From positions 1,443,501 to 1,507,500 of the forward strand of contig NZ_CP013021.1 in the NCBI RefSeq assembly GCF_001420915.1: a stretch of DNA of 64,000 nt. The letters run 5' to 3'. Under the pieces are notes generated by a model. That model did no database searches, was not told the DNA's origin, and was given only the letters and a program-made list of their open reading frames with translations. Both the position numbers and the translations under genes were made by a program. The DNA is from Agarivorans gilvus (GTDB taxonomy: Bacteria; Pseudomonadota; Gammaproteobacteria; Enterobacterales; Celerinatantimonadaceae). The stretch's first letter is position 1; every line of letters begins with the position of its first letter. Shown here in pieces: positions 1 to 8,358 of this stretch.

Positions 1-499
1 GGCTAATCGCGGCATATAGCTTTTTGTTTAAACCACAAGCCACGCCTATGGGAATAGCAATCAAACTGGCTAAAATAAACCCGGTAAACACCGTATACAA
101 ACTGGTAATAATTTGATCAAAAAAGGTTTCTTTGCCGGTATAGGGTCTAATTTTCACCTCGGCATCGGGGTTCTTCGCCAACTTTTTAGCGTTGCGCTCT
201 TCTTGGCGTTGATAAAACGCTTCTGCTTTGGCCCGTTCTTCTTTGTGCTCCAGCACTAAACCCTGATATTGCTGCCATACTTCAGCAGGCCCCGGCAAAG
301 TACCTAAACTGGTTTGCACCTTGGCGGCCGATACACTCCACAGCAGCAAAAATACTACAATGGCCAATATCGGTAAGCCAAGGCGCTCAAAGATGTCACT
401 CAATTGCTGCTTGGGGTTTTCACCGCTAGCAAGACGAACCAACGGAACCATTGGGCTTAAACCCACCGTTTCTAATGAATGAATTAATTTATCTTTCAT
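1..499 (-). CDS. ntrB: Nitrate ABC transporter permease NtrB (3' part beyond window)
   Basis: This is the inner-membrane permease of a nitrate/nitrite-type ABC importer, which carries substrate delivered by the periplasmic NrtA. The first 166 codons are visible, reading MKDKLIHSLETVG from an ATG at 499. A hydrophobic segment lies at about residues 43-60 (LPILAIVVFLLLWSV). A charged stretch follows, with a GTLPGPAEVWQQY motif typical of NrtB/SsuC-like permeases. The start of the transmembrane core comes next (ITSLYTVFTGFILASLIAIP), and the gene then runs off the left edge. It lies 63 bp downstream of nrtA on the same strand and is probably cotranscribed with it. The long charged insert between the first two membrane segments is usual for proteobacterial NtrB. 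The family call is fairly sure; the exact substrate (nitrate, nitrite or cyanate) rests on the neighbour. Confidence 0.85.
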   Translation of the reverse strand, partial: MKDKLIHSLETVGLSPMVPLVRLASGENPKQQLSDIFERLGLPILAIVVFLLLWSVSAAKVQTSLGTLPGPAEVWQQYQGLVLEHKEERAKAEAFYQRQEERNAKKLAKNPDAEVKIRPYTGKETFFDQIITSLYTVFTGFILASLIAIPIGVACGLNKKLYAAIS

Positions 500-562
500 C
501 ACTACCACTCCTATTGCGCTTGGTGAGCATACACGCCACCAAGCGCTCACTTAACCGATAAC

Positions 563-1948
563 TTAAAGGGTGTCGTCTTGTTTTAGGCCAATGGCAAATT
601 TATCTAAATAAGCATTGGGCTGTGTTCCATCGTAAACAATGTTGTCAATGAAATGCTTTTGCGGTGGCTTGAAGCCGGTTTCAGTGGCAAAGTCTGGAAA
701 CGCACTGGCCTCAATGACACCTTCTGCAATTAACTCTTTAGCGGCTAGCGCATAGATATCTGGGCGATACACCTTCTTAGCGATATCCATGTACCACGAG
801 TCGGGCTTGCTATCAGAAATTTGTCCCCAGCGGCGCATTTGGGTTAAGTACCAAATAGCGTCACTGTAGTAGGGGTAAGTCGCGTTATAACGAAAGAATA
901 CGTTGAAATCCGGCACCTCTCGCTTATCACCTTTTTCATATTCAAAGGTTCCCGTCATGCTGTTAGCAATAACCTCGTAGTCGGCCCCAACATATTGGCT
1001 TTTTGACAAGATTTTAACCGCTTCGGGGCGATTCTTATTGTTCTCATCGTCCAACCACTTGGCAGCACGGATCATCGCCTTAACCACTCGAATATGGGTA
1101 TTTGGGTATTCATCGGCCCAAGCTTTGCTTACACCAAATACTTTCTCTGGATTGTCTTTCCAAATTTCGTAATCGGTTACTACCGGTACGCCAATACCTT
1201 TAAATACCGCTTGTTGGTTCCAAGGTTCACCTACGCAATAGCCGTAAATGGTGCCCGCTTCCATGGTGGATGGCATTTGTGGTGGTGGAGTGACCGAAAG
1301 TAGCGCTTGGGCATCAATTTTTCCTGAGGTATCACCCTTGTGTGGCGCATAGTAGCCAGGATGAATGCCACCGGCAGCCAGCCAGTAACGCAGTTCATAA
1401 TTGTGAGTCGAGACTGGGAACACCATTCCCATGTTGAAGGGCTTGCCCTGTTTAATATAGCTATCAACAACTGGCTTAAGCGCATCGGCCTTAATCGGGT
1501 GAACAGGCTTGCCATCTTCATGCGGAACGTGGGGCTTCATTTGCGCCCAAATGTCATTAGACACGGTAATCGCATTACCGTTTAAATCCATACTAAAGGC
1601 AGTAATAATGTCAGCCTTAGTACCAAAACCAATAGTGGCACCTAGCGGTTGCCCTGCTAGCATGTGGGCACCATCTAATTCACCGGTGATAACGCGGTCA
1701 AGCAGCACCTTCCAGTTGGCTTGAGCCTCTAACTGAACGTACAATCCTTCGTCTTCGAAATAGCCCTTTTCATAGGCGATCGCCAAAGGTGCCATATCGG
1801 TTAATTTAATAAAGCCAAACTTAAGATCTTCTTTTTCCGGCTCGCCTATTTCGGCGTGACTATAAGCCACCACACTACTACTGATTAAGGCAGCGCTGAT
1901 GCTGGCTTTAATGATGTGACTAAAACGCTTAGGGCTAAATTTGTGCAT
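563..1948 (-). CDS. nrtA: Nitrate ABC transporter substrate-binding protein NrtA
   Basis: This 461-aa periplasmic binding protein belongs to the NrtA/CmpA family and delivers nitrate or nitrite to the NtrB permease. A Sec-type signal peptide covers roughly residues 1-32 (basic start, hydrophobic IIKASISAALISSSVVA, ending SHA). The mature part begins with the family pattern KFGFIKLTDMAPLAIAYEKG. Further typical blocks are GELDGAHMLAGQPLG, YGYCVGEPWNQQAV and KAMIRAAKWLDD. The ATG at 1948 has an AGGAG-type ribosome site just upstream. A near-consensus sigma-54 promoter lies about 70 bases upstream, so nitrogen control is likely. The gene leads the operon continuing into ntrB. Family assignment is strong; discrimination between nitrate and bicarbonate binding is from the ntrB-like partner. 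Confidence 0.9.
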   Translation of the reverse strand: MHKFSPKRFSHIIKASISAALISSSVVAYSHAEIGEPEKEDLKFGFIKLTDMAPLAIAYEKGYFEDEGLYVQLEAQANWKVLLDRVITGELDGAHMLAGQPLGATIGFGTKADIITAFSMDLNGNAITVSNDIWAQMKPHVPHEDGKPVHPIKADALKPVVDSYIKQGKPFNMGMVFPVSTHNYELRYWLAAGGIHPGYYAPHKGDTSGKIDAQALLSVTPPPQMPSTMEAGTIYGYCVGEPWNQQAVFKGIGVPVVTDYEIWKDNPEKVFGVSKAWADEYPNTHIRVVKAMIRAAKWLDDENNKNRPEAVKILSKSQYVGADYEVIANSMTGTFEYEKGDKREVPDFNVFFRYNATYPYYSDAIWYLTQMRRWGQISDSKPDSWYMDIAKKVYRPDIYALAAKELIAEGVIEASAFPDFATETGFKPPQKHFIDNIVYDGTQPNAYLDKFAIGLKQDDTL

Positions 1949-2015
1949 TCCTTGCTCCTGCTACTGCAAAACTACCAATCGAGGTAGAACCAAAATGTTG
2001 CTACACACTCAGGGT

Positions 2016-2032
2016 TGCCAAGGTCGTGCCAA
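2016..2032 (-). promoter_or_regulatory. Sigma-54 promoter of nrtA
   Basis: On the minus strand the site reads TTGGCACGACCTTGGCA. It matches the sigma-54 consensus YTGGCACGRNNNTTGCW at all but one fixed position, with the required GG-N10-GC spacing. It ends about 68 bases before the nrtA start codon and points into nrtA. The family rule (RpoN with NtrC for nitrogen assimilation genes) fits a nitrate transporter. Confidence 0.75.
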
Positions 2033-2140
2033 GATCCAGATCACATTTTTTTAACACTACAAATCATTAACTTATAAAAATCTTTACCTCTAAAGGAGTA
2101 TTCGTATTTTTTTAATAAATTCACTAACTTAGAACAAAAG

Positions 2141-2157
2141 CGCACAAACTTGGCGCA
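2141..2157 (-). promoter_or_regulatory. Possible NtrC-binding site upstream of nrtA
   Basis: An imperfect palindrome (minus strand TGCGCCAAGTTTGTGCG) resembles the NtrC site TGCACC-N5-GGTGCA with three mismatches. It lies about 110-125 bp upstream of the sigma-54 promoter, a normal enhancer distance. It also lies next to the fklB terminator, and only one site is clear. Confidence 0.35.
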
Positions 2158-2159
2158 TA

Positions 2160-2188
2160 AAAAAACCGGCGATTTTCGCCGGTTTTTT
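2160..2188. terminator. Rho-independent terminator after fklB
   Basis: A-run, AACCGGCGA stem, TTT loop, TCGCCGGTT stem, then a T-run. The stem is perfect and usable on both strands. It closes fklB on the minus strand, 15 bases after its stop codon, and separates fklB from the nrtA control region. Confidence 0.85.
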
Positions 2189-2202
2189 CTGACAGTTGAT
2201 GT

Positions 2203-2823
2203 CTAAGCTAATACAGCTAGCAACTCAACTTCAAATACTAGAGCCGCAAAAGGAGGGATGGCCGCACCAGCACCTTGTGAACCATAGGCTAGCTCATGAG
2301 GTACGTAAAGCTTCCACTTGTCACCCACTTTCATGCGCTGTAGTGCTTCTGTCCAACCTTTAATTACACCATTTACAGGGAATTCGGCAGGTTGACCACG
2401 TTGTACAGAGCTGTCGAATACTTCACCAGAAATCAAAGTACCTTCATAGTGAACTTGTACCTTGCTGGTTGCGCTAGGGCTTTCACCGTCACCTTCAACC
2501 AATACTTCGTACTGTAGGCCAGTCTCAGTTTTGTTGATCTCAGGGCGCTTAGCATTTTCAGCCAAGAAGTTCTCGCCTTCAGCCATGGCTTCTTTATGCT
2601 GCTCTGCTTTTTTAGCTTCGATTTGCTTAGTGATTTCTTGAAATGCTGCACCGATAACCGCTTCATCTAGTTGCGGTTGCTCGCCTTGCATAACATCACG
2701 AATGCCATCAAGCATGGCATTAACTTCTAGTCCGTCGAATGCGGCACGTTCAATTTGTTCACCAATTTGAAGACCGTAACCGTAACTCGCCTGCGCTGCT
2801 GCGCCTTGATATTTATCGCTCAT
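2203..2823 (-). CDS. fklB: FKBP-type peptidyl-prolyl cis-trans isomerase FklB (FKBP22)
   Basis: This 206-aa prolyl isomerase has exactly the usual FklB length. The N-terminal half (about residues 1-110) is the helical dimerisation part, with a long charged helix rich in K, E and A (EITKQIEAKKAEQHKEAM). The C-terminal FKBP domain (about 112-206) carries VQVHYEGTLISGEVFDSS, FPVNGVIKGWTEAL and GAGAAIPPFAALVFEVELL, the standard active-site landmarks. There is no signal peptide, so it acts in the cytoplasm, assisting folding. It is monocistronic, with a terminator 15 bases after the stop. The ATG at 2823 gives the family N-terminus. The FkpA/Mip periplasmic paralogs are excluded by the missing signal. 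Confidence 0.93.
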   Translation of the reverse strand: MSDKYQGAAAQASYGYGLQIGEQIERAAFDGLEVNAMLDGIRDVMQGEQPQLDEAVIGAAFQEITKQIEAKKAEQHKEAMAEGENFLAENAKRPEINKTETGLQYEVLVEGDGESPSATSKVQVHYEGTLISGEVFDSSVQRGQPAEFPVNGVIKGWTEALQRMKVGDKWKLYVPHELAYGSQGAGAAIPPFAALVFEVELLAVLA

Positions 2824-2876
2824 TTGAACTCTTAAATCTAATCAATAAATGAAGCTAAAAGGTTAACATAAAGCGA

Positions 2877-3374
2877 TCAAAAATGCCCTTGACGAAGCGT
2901 TAAATGGGCTTTTTTTTGTGAATAAGCTTGCCCGGCAAAATAGAGCTGCTGTTGCTCACCAGTAAAATCAAAGCCCAAATGGCGATAGAAACCTTGAGCG
3001 TGCTGGTTATCTTGCATTACCCAGCAATATAAGTGCTGCGCCTTGGTTTGCTCACAAGCATGTTTTAATAAAGCTTTGCCGAAGCCTTGGCCAATCCACT
3101 CTGGTAACAGATATAGGGCACTGAGTTCTTGGCATTGCGCTTGTTGTTGCAGGCAGATAAATCCCATCAATTCCGCTTGTTCGACAACCCAGGTTTGATA
3201 AGCGGCGCTGTCAAGCCGCTGTTGCCAAGCCAGAAAATGCTCAGCAACCGGCAAGGCTTCCAACATATGTACAGTTAATGAATCACTGTGTAAATGCTGC
3301 CAGCTTAAGCGCTGCACGCGACATATCGCGAGCGCATCACCAGCATTAGCCAAACGAATAGACACCTTAGTCAT
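2877..3374 (-). CDS. GNAT family N-acetyltransferase
   Basis: This is a 165-aa single-domain GNAT acetyltransferase of unknown acceptor. The sequence starts VSIRLANAGDALAICRVQ, the usual beta1-alpha1 of the fold. The acetyl-CoA pyrophosphate-binding pattern appears as LYLLPEWIGQGFGKALLKHA (Q/RxxGxG/A), followed by NQHAQGFYRHLGFDFTGE near the end, typical of the family. The open frame extends further upstream, but the ATG at 3374 is the sensible start. It overlaps the last 8 bases of the M48 peptidase gene and gives a normal GNAT N-terminus, whereas the extension lies entirely antisense-like inside the peptidase. Translational coupling to the peptidase is likely. The substrate cannot be told. 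Confidence 0.8.
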   Translation of the reverse strand: MTKVSIRLANAGDALAICRVQRLSWQHLHSDSLTVHMLEALPVAEHFLAWQQRLDSAAYQTWVVEQAELMGFICLQQQAQCQELSALYLLPEWIGQGFGKALLKHACEQTKAQHLYCWVMQDNQHAQGFYRHLGFDFTGEQQQLYFAGQAYSQKKAHLTLRQGHF

Positions 3375-4194
3375 TAAAACTGGCTGGGCGCAGGCACTGC
3401 GGCGATTTACCCTGAGCAATGGCTTGTTTTTGCAATTGGGTAGCTCGTGCCATTCGCTGTTCCAAGTCACTGATTCGAGTTTGGTTAGAAGGGTGAGTAG
3501 ACAAAAACTCTGGTACCGAACCGCCGCCGGCTTTGGCCATATTTTGCCACAGGCTAACACTCGCTTTTGGGTCGAAACCGGCACTGGCCATTAAGTCCAG
3601 CCCCATTAGATCGGCTTCACTTTCTTGGGTACGTCCGTAAGGTAGCAGTACACCATACTGAACCCCTAAACCTAGTGCAGCCATGGCTAAGCCTTTGTGC
3701 TCTATGTTATCGCTAACCCCAATGGCTATTGCCGCCACCGTAGTACCAATACCTGCAATTTGATTTTGCGATAGTCGCTCGTTACTGTGTTCTGCCAAGA
3801 CATGGGAAATTTCATGGCCGATCACCGTTGCTAGCTGGTCGGGTGTTTCAGCCACTTTAATCAAACCCGTATACACACCAATATGCGCACCAGGTAAGGC
3901 GAAGGCGTTCACTTGTTCTGAGTCAAACACCACCACTTCCCAGTCTGCTTCACCATAATGGCCGGGAATTTCGGCGGTCACCGCATTGGCAACACAGGCC
4001 ACATAGTCATTAGTCGCTTGGTCACTATAAATCTTTTCTTGTTGTTTGATTTCTTCAAAAGATTGGGCGCCCAATGCGCTCATTTTTGCATCATCATAGA
4101 GCAATACCCGTTTGCGTCCAGTTGGAGAAGCCGAACAGCTAAGTAATACGGCTAATGAGCCCGCAAGGAGTAGAGTTTTACCTAGTTTATTCAT
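3367..4194 (-). CDS. M48 family metallopeptidase lipoprotein (LoiP/YcaL-like)
   Basis: This is a 275-aa zinc metalloprotease anchored as a lipoprotein. The signal peptide ends in a lipobox with Cys20 (VLLSC). The zinc site is HEISH at residues 127-131, with a third ligand in the ESEADLMGLD block near residue 193. The PGAHIGVYTGLI segment before the HEXXH and the downstream THPSNQTRISDLEQ box are characteristic of Oma1/LoiP/YcaL proteases that degrade misassembled envelope proteins. The gene is followed by the overlapping GNAT gene. The family is certain from the motifs; the client proteins are unknown. Confidence 0.9.
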   Translation of the reverse strand: MNKLGKTLLLAGSLAVLLSCSASPTGRKRVLLYDDAKMSALGAQSFEEIKQQEKIYSDQATNDYVACVANAVTAEIPGHYGEADWEVVVFDSEQVNAFALPGAHIGVYTGLIKVAETPDQLATVIGHEISHVLAEHSNERLSQNQIAGIGTTVAAIAIGVSDNIEHKGLAMAALGLGVQYGVLLPYGRTQESEADLMGLDLMASAGFDPKASVSLWQNMAKAGGGSVPEFLSTHPSNQTRISDLEQRMARATQLQKQAIAQGKSPQCLRPASFND

Positions 4195-4227
4195 GGTGAT
4201 AATCCGTTTCTTGGCAACCGTTTACGA

Positions 4228-4770
4228 TTACGGCTCCTTTAATATTAATGGTAATCCGGCGCTAATAAAAACCACTCTATCGGCTTTTGCTGCCAAGGCT
4301 TGATTCAAACGCCCCAGTTCATCTGCAAACAAACGTGCCATGGCGTTATCGGATACTAAGCCCAGCCCTACCTCATTGCTCACAATAACTATTTCACTAT
4401 CTAAGCGCTCTAGGCACTCCAGCAAGGCTGTGCTTTGCTGTTGTATATCGGTAACTTGTTGCTCTGGCGAAGTAGAACGACACAACCACCAGCCCAGCCA
4501 CGTTGACATACATTCTAATAAAATGCGCCGCCCCTGCCCCGCATAGCACTCTAATACTTCGCCTAAGTTTTCATTTTCAAAGTCAAACTCATGAGTCTCA
4601 AAACGCGACTGCCGAGTCTGTTGATGATGAGCAATCCGCTGCGCCATTTCCTGATCGCTAGCCAAGGCTGTAGCAATATAAACCGGCTTAGGCTCTGTAA
4701 GGTCAGCAAACTGTTGTTCTGCCCAGCGGCTTTTACCACTGCGAATTCCGCCTAAAACGAGGCTAATCAT
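4228..4770 (-). CDS. cobU: Adenosylcobinamide kinase / adenosylcobinamide-phosphate guanylyltransferase CobU
   Basis: This 180-aa bifunctional enzyme phosphorylates adenosylcobinamide and then transfers GMP to it, in nucleotide-loop assembly of cobalamin. The P-loop GGIRSGKS lies at residues 7-14, followed by RWAEQQF. The CobU block NEVGLGLVSDNAMARLFADELGRLNQALAAKAD is intact, and the length equals the usual 180 aa. ATG 4770 is preferred over an upstream TTG because AAGGG sits six bases before it. No other cobalamin gene and no B12 riboswitch is visible nearby, so it is a stand-alone salvage gene here. Confidence 0.92.
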   Translation of the reverse strand: MISLVLGGIRSGKSRWAEQQFADLTEPKPVYIATALASDQEMAQRIAHHQQTRQSRFETHEFDFENENLGEVLECYAGQGRRILLECMSTWLGWWLCRSTSPEQQVTDIQQQSTALLECLERLDSEIVIVSNEVGLGLVSDNAMARLFADELGRLNQALAAKADRVVFISAGLPLILKEP

Positions 4771-4849
4771 CAATTGCCCTTATTGGTTGTAATACGATGT
4801 TGACTGACATACTAAAACAAGATCGGCCCTAATCACTATTTAGACATAA

Positions 4850-4873
4850 AAAAAGCGGCCAATGCCGCTTTTT
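4850..4873. terminator. Rho-independent terminator after dnaJ
   Basis: AAAAGCGGC stem, CAAT loop, GCCGCTTTTT. It lies 19 bases after the dnaJ stop on the minus strand and closes the dnaK-dnaJ unit. Confidence 0.8.
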
Positions 4874-4891
4874 AAACTATGTAAGTTTTGA

Positions 4892-6031
4892 TTAACTGGT
4901 TAGGTCGTCAAAAAACTTTTTCACTCCATCGAAGAAACCTTCGGCTTTCGGCTTGTGCTTGCTGCCAGCTGAACCACCACAACTTTCTTCAAAGTCTTTA
5001 AGCAGTTGTTTTTGTTTCTCATTCAACTTAACTGGCGTTTCCACAATCACTTTGCAGATCAAGTCACCCACAGGGCCACCGCGTACCGACTTCACCCCTT
5101 TACCACGCATTCTAAACATGCGACCGGTTTGGGTTTCGCTAGGTACTTTTAGATTGACGCGGCCATCAAGGGTGGGCACTTCAATCTCACCGCCCAAGGC
5201 AGCCAAGGTAAAGCTAATTGGCACTTCGCAATAAAGGTTGCTTTCTTCACGCTTGAAGATCGGGTGCTCTTTAACATGAACTTGCACATACAAGTCACCG
5301 GCAGGAGCGCCACTTTCACCGGCTTCGCCTTCACCAGATAAACGAACCCGGTCACCGGTATCAACCCCGGCAGGAATGCTAACCGATAAAGTTTTAGCAC
5401 GTTCGTAACGACCTTCACCATGACATTTATGACAAGGGTCTGAAATGATAGTCCCCTTACCCTTACAGGTAGGACAAGCTTGCTGCACAGCAAAGAAGCC
5501 TTGGCGCATCTGTACTTGGCCTTGACCATGACAGGTGCCACAAGTTTTTGGCGTTGAGCCCTTCTTAGCGCCACTACCATTACATTGCTCACAATGAACC
5601 AGTGTAGGTACGCGAATTTCTTTCTTAATGCCTTTAACCGCTTGCTCTAAAGTTAGCTCTAGGTTGTAGCGCAAGTCTGAGCCACGCTGCGGTTGGCGAC
5701 GACCGCCACCAGCACGACCACCACCGAAAATGTCACCGAAGATGTCACCAAACGCATCACCGAAGTCAGCATGTCCGCCACCAAAGCCACCTGCGCCACG
5801 GTTAGGATCAACCCCAGCATGACCGTAATGGTCATAGGATTCTTTCTTGTGCGGATTACTGAGCACTTCATAGGCTTCTTTAACTTCTTTAAATTTCTCT
5901 TCAGAAGCTTTATCACCCTTGGTGCGGTCTGGGTGAAATTTCATCGCCAAACGTTTGTAGGCTTTTTTAATATCTCGTTCACTGGCATCTTTGGCGAGGC
6001 CAAGAACTTCATAATAATCGCGTTTTGACAT
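4892..6031 (-). CDS. dnaJ: Chaperone DnaJ (Hsp40)
   Basis: This 379-aa co-chaperone stimulates DnaK ATPase and presents unfolded proteins. It has the J domain at about residues 1-70 with the HPD tripeptide at 33-35 (KFHPDRTKG). A Gly/Phe-rich linker follows (GGFGGGHADFGDAFGDIFG, about 80-110). Four CxxCxGxG zinc repeats come next (CEQCNGSG, CGTCHGQG, CPTCKGKG, CHKCHGEG), then the C-terminal substrate-binding domains with LGGEIEVPTLDG. It lies 118 bp downstream of dnaK with an internal hairpin between them, the standard heat-shock arrangement. All type I DnaJ features are present. Confidence 0.98.
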   Translation of the reverse strand: MSKRDYYEVLGLAKDASERDIKKAYKRLAMKFHPDRTKGDKASEEKFKEVKEAYEVLSNPHKKESYDHYGHAGVDPNRGAGGFGGGHADFGDAFGDIFGDIFGGGRAGGGRRQPQRGSDLRYNLELTLEQAVKGIKKEIRVPTLVHCEQCNGSGAKKGSTPKTCGTCHGQGQVQMRQGFFAVQQACPTCKGKGTIISDPCHKCHGEGRYERAKTLSVSIPAGVDTGDRVRLSGEGEAGESGAPAGDLYVQVHVKEHPIFKREESNLYCEVPISFTLAALGGEIEVPTLDGRVNLKVPSETQTGRMFRMRGKGVKSVRGGPVGDLICKVIVETPVKLNEKQKQLLKDFEESCGGSAGSKHKPKAEGFFDGVKKFFDDLTS

Positions 6032-6089
6032 AATGGGGTTCTACATTCTCACAACTAAACTAGCTGAAAGTATTGGCGTTAATAGACAC

Positions 6090-6117
6090 ACGGGCGTTGC
6101 TTTAAGACAACGCCCGT
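6090..6117. terminator. Intercistronic hairpin between dnaK and dnaJ
   Basis: A perfect 10-bp inverted repeat (ACGGGCGTTG / CAACGCCCGT) with an 8-base loop sits in the 118-bp dnaK-dnaJ gap. There is no T-run in the dnaK reading direction, so it is more likely an attenuator or mRNA-processing/stability hairpin than a full stop. Confidence 0.6.
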
Positions 6118-6149
6118 TCTTTTACTTTATTAAGTGTTGTCGACAAGGT

Positions 6150-8066
6150 TTACTTTTTGTCGTCTTTCACTTCTTCAAACTCGGCGTCAACTACGTCGTC
6201 TTGAGCACCAGCAGCTTGCTCGGCATCAGCGGCACCCGCTTCGGCTTGGGCTTTTTGCTGAGCCACTTCCATTAGTTTTTGAGAAGCTTCGATAAGGGCT
6301 TGAGTTTTCGCTTCAATTTCCGCTTTATCTTCGCCTTTGCTGGCCGTTTCTAATTCAGTTACAGCCGCTTCGATTTTCTCTTTATCTTCTTCAGAAAGTG
6401 CATCGCCAGCTTCGGTAATTTGCTTACGAGTACCGTGAACTAAAGCATCAGCTTGGTTACGTGCCTGAACTAACTCTTCAAATTTCTTATCATCTTCAGC
6501 GTGAGCTTCAGCGTCGTTTACCATCTTGTTGATTTCATCATCAGACAAACCAGAAGAAGCTTGAATGGTAATTTTTTGCTCTTTACCGGTGTCTTTATCT
6601 TTGGCAGATACGTGTAAGATACCATCAGCATCCAAATCGAAGGTCACTTCAATTTGTGGCACGCCGCGCTGTGCAGGACGAATACCTTCTAGGTTAAATT
6701 GACCCAAAGATTTGTTATCAGCAGCACGCTTACGCTCACCTTGAATTACATGAACGGTTACCGCGCTTTGATTATCTTCAGCGGTTGAGAATACCTGTGA
6801 ACCCTTAGTTGGGATGGTGGTGTTTTTCTCAACAACGCGAGTCATTACCCCACCCATGGTTTCAATACCAAGAGACAGTGGAGTTACGTCTAGTAGCAAT
6901 ACGTCAGTTTTATCGCCAGACAATACCGCACCTTGAATTGCAGCTCCCATGGCTACTGCTTCATCAGGGTTAACGTCTTTACGAGGCTCTTTACCGAAGA
7001 ACTCAGTTACGGCACTTTGTACTAAAGGCATACGAGTTTGGCCACCCACTAGAATCACATCGTTGATGTCGCCTACAGATAGGTCAGCATCTTGCAGTGC
7101 AATGCGTAGCGGCTCTAAAGAACGTTGTACTAAATCTTCAACCAAAGACTCTAACTTAGCACGAGTCACTTTAATGTTTAGGTGTTTAGGACCACTTGCA
7201 TCAGCAGTGATGTAAGGTAGGTTTACATCTGTTTGTTGTGCTGAAGATAGCTCACACTTAGCTTTTTCAGCGGCTTCTTTTAGACGCTGCATCGCTAGTG
7301 GATCAGTTTTAAGGTCAAAACCTTGGTCTTTCTTGAACTGCTCAACTAAGTAGTTAATTAAGCGGTTATCGAAGTCTTCACCACCTAAGTGAGTATCACC
7401 GTTGGTTGCCAATACTTCGAAGGTTTTTTCGCCATCAACTTCATCGATTTCAATGATTGAGATATCGAAAGTACCACCACCTAAGTCGTATACTGCTACT
7501 ACATTGTCACCCTTGGTATTGTTAACACCGTAAGCGAAGGCTGCAGCGGTAGGCTCGTTGATAATACGTTTTACTTCTAGACCAGCGATACGGCCAGCAT
7601 CTTTAGTGGCTTGACGTTGCGAATCGTTAAAGTAAGCAGGAACGGTAATAACCGCTTCAGTCACTTTCTCACCAAGATAGTCCTCGGCAGTCTTTTTCAT
7701 TTTTTTCAATACTTCAGCTGAAATTTGAGGTGGCGCTTTTTTGTCACCTTTTACTTCAACCCAAGCATCACCGTTATCAGCATTAACGATGCTGAAAGGC
7801 ATAATTTCGATGTCACGTTGAACTTCGTCATCAGTAAAACGACGACCGATTAAACGCTTAATCGCAAATAAAGTATTTTTAGGGTTAGTTACCGCTTGGC
7901 GCTTTGCAGGTTGACCCACTAAGGTTTCGCCATCTTCAGTAAAAGCAATGATAGATGGGGTTGTGCGATCGCCTTCTGCGTTCTCAATAACTTTAGGGGT
8001 GTCGCCGTCTAATATTGCAACACAAGAGTTAGTGGTTCCTAAGTCGATACCAATAATTCTACCCAT
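6150..8066 (-). CDS. dnaK: Chaperone DnaK (Hsp70)
   Basis: This 638-aa ATP-dependent chaperone matches the family length exactly when started at ATG 8066 (MGRIIGIDLGTTNSC). That ATG has GGAGA eight bases upstream, whereas a TTG five codons earlier has no ribosome site. The nucleotide-binding domain holds IGIDLGTTNS, AVYDLGGGTFDISI and ILVGGQTRMP. The linker DVLLLDVTPLSLGIET leads to the substrate-binding domain and a helical lid. The C-terminus is acidic and ends EFEEVKDDKK, matching the EEVKDKK-type tail. A sigma-32 promoter precedes it and dnaJ follows. Confidence 0.98.
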   Translation of the reverse strand: MGRIIGIDLGTTNSCVAILDGDTPKVIENAEGDRTTPSIIAFTEDGETLVGQPAKRQAVTNPKNTLFAIKRLIGRRFTDDEVQRDIEIMPFSIVNADNGDAWVEVKGDKKAPPQISAEVLKKMKKTAEDYLGEKVTEAVITVPAYFNDSQRQATKDAGRIAGLEVKRIINEPTAAAFAYGVNNTKGDNVVAVYDLGGGTFDISIIEIDEVDGEKTFEVLATNGDTHLGGEDFDNRLINYLVEQFKKDQGFDLKTDPLAMQRLKEAAEKAKCELSSAQQTDVNLPYITADASGPKHLNIKVTRAKLESLVEDLVQRSLEPLRIALQDADLSVGDINDVILVGGQTRMPLVQSAVTEFFGKEPRKDVNPDEAVAMGAAIQGAVLSGDKTDVLLLDVTPLSLGIETMGGVMTRVVEKNTTIPTKGSQVFSTAEDNQSAVTVHVIQGERKRAADNKSLGQFNLEGIRPAQRGVPQIEVTFDLDADGILHVSAKDKDTGKEQKITIQASSGLSDDEINKMVNDAEAHAEDDKKFEELVQARNQADALVHGTRKQITEAGDALSEEDKEKIEAAVTELETASKGEDKAEIEAKTQALIEASQKLMEVAQQKAQAEAGAADAEQAAGAQDDVVDAEFEEVKDDKK

Positions 8067-8119
8067 GATGGTGTTCTCCAAATTCTGGTTTTAACTAATA
8101 TTCTGTTGTTGAAATCTAA

Positions 8120-8145
8120 GTGGGGGCAGCAAATTTCTTTTCAAG
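8120..8145 (-). promoter_or_regulatory. Sigma-32 heat-shock promoter of dnaK
   Basis: On the minus strand a -35 box CCTTGAAA (CTTGAAA at 8139-8145) is followed after 12-13 bases by CCCCCAC (8120-8126). The consensus is CTTGAAA-N13-CCCCAT. The promoter lies about 55 bases before the dnaK ATG and points into it. Confidence 0.85.
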
Positions 8146-8358
8146 GGAAAACACTAAAAAAACTTATTAAAAATAATTTCCCCTGGCTTCACGCCTCGCT
8201 CTTTTAAATCCCCCGCCGGGAATACCGATAGTTCAAAAAACCAACAAAAACACCCAAAATAGTGCCATAAATGATTTTACCTATAACTTATGGTACTATC
8301 CGCTGAACTTTAAGTTATATGGAGACATAAAATCTCCATTAGAATAGAGAGAAGGATA

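Noticed and set aside
3375..3584. N-terminal extension of the GNAT gene
   Set aside because: It lies entirely within the M48 protease gene in another frame and is not needed for the GNAT fold.
4774..4849. A cobalamin riboswitch upstream of cobU
   Set aside because: The gap is too short and lacks the B12-box pattern.
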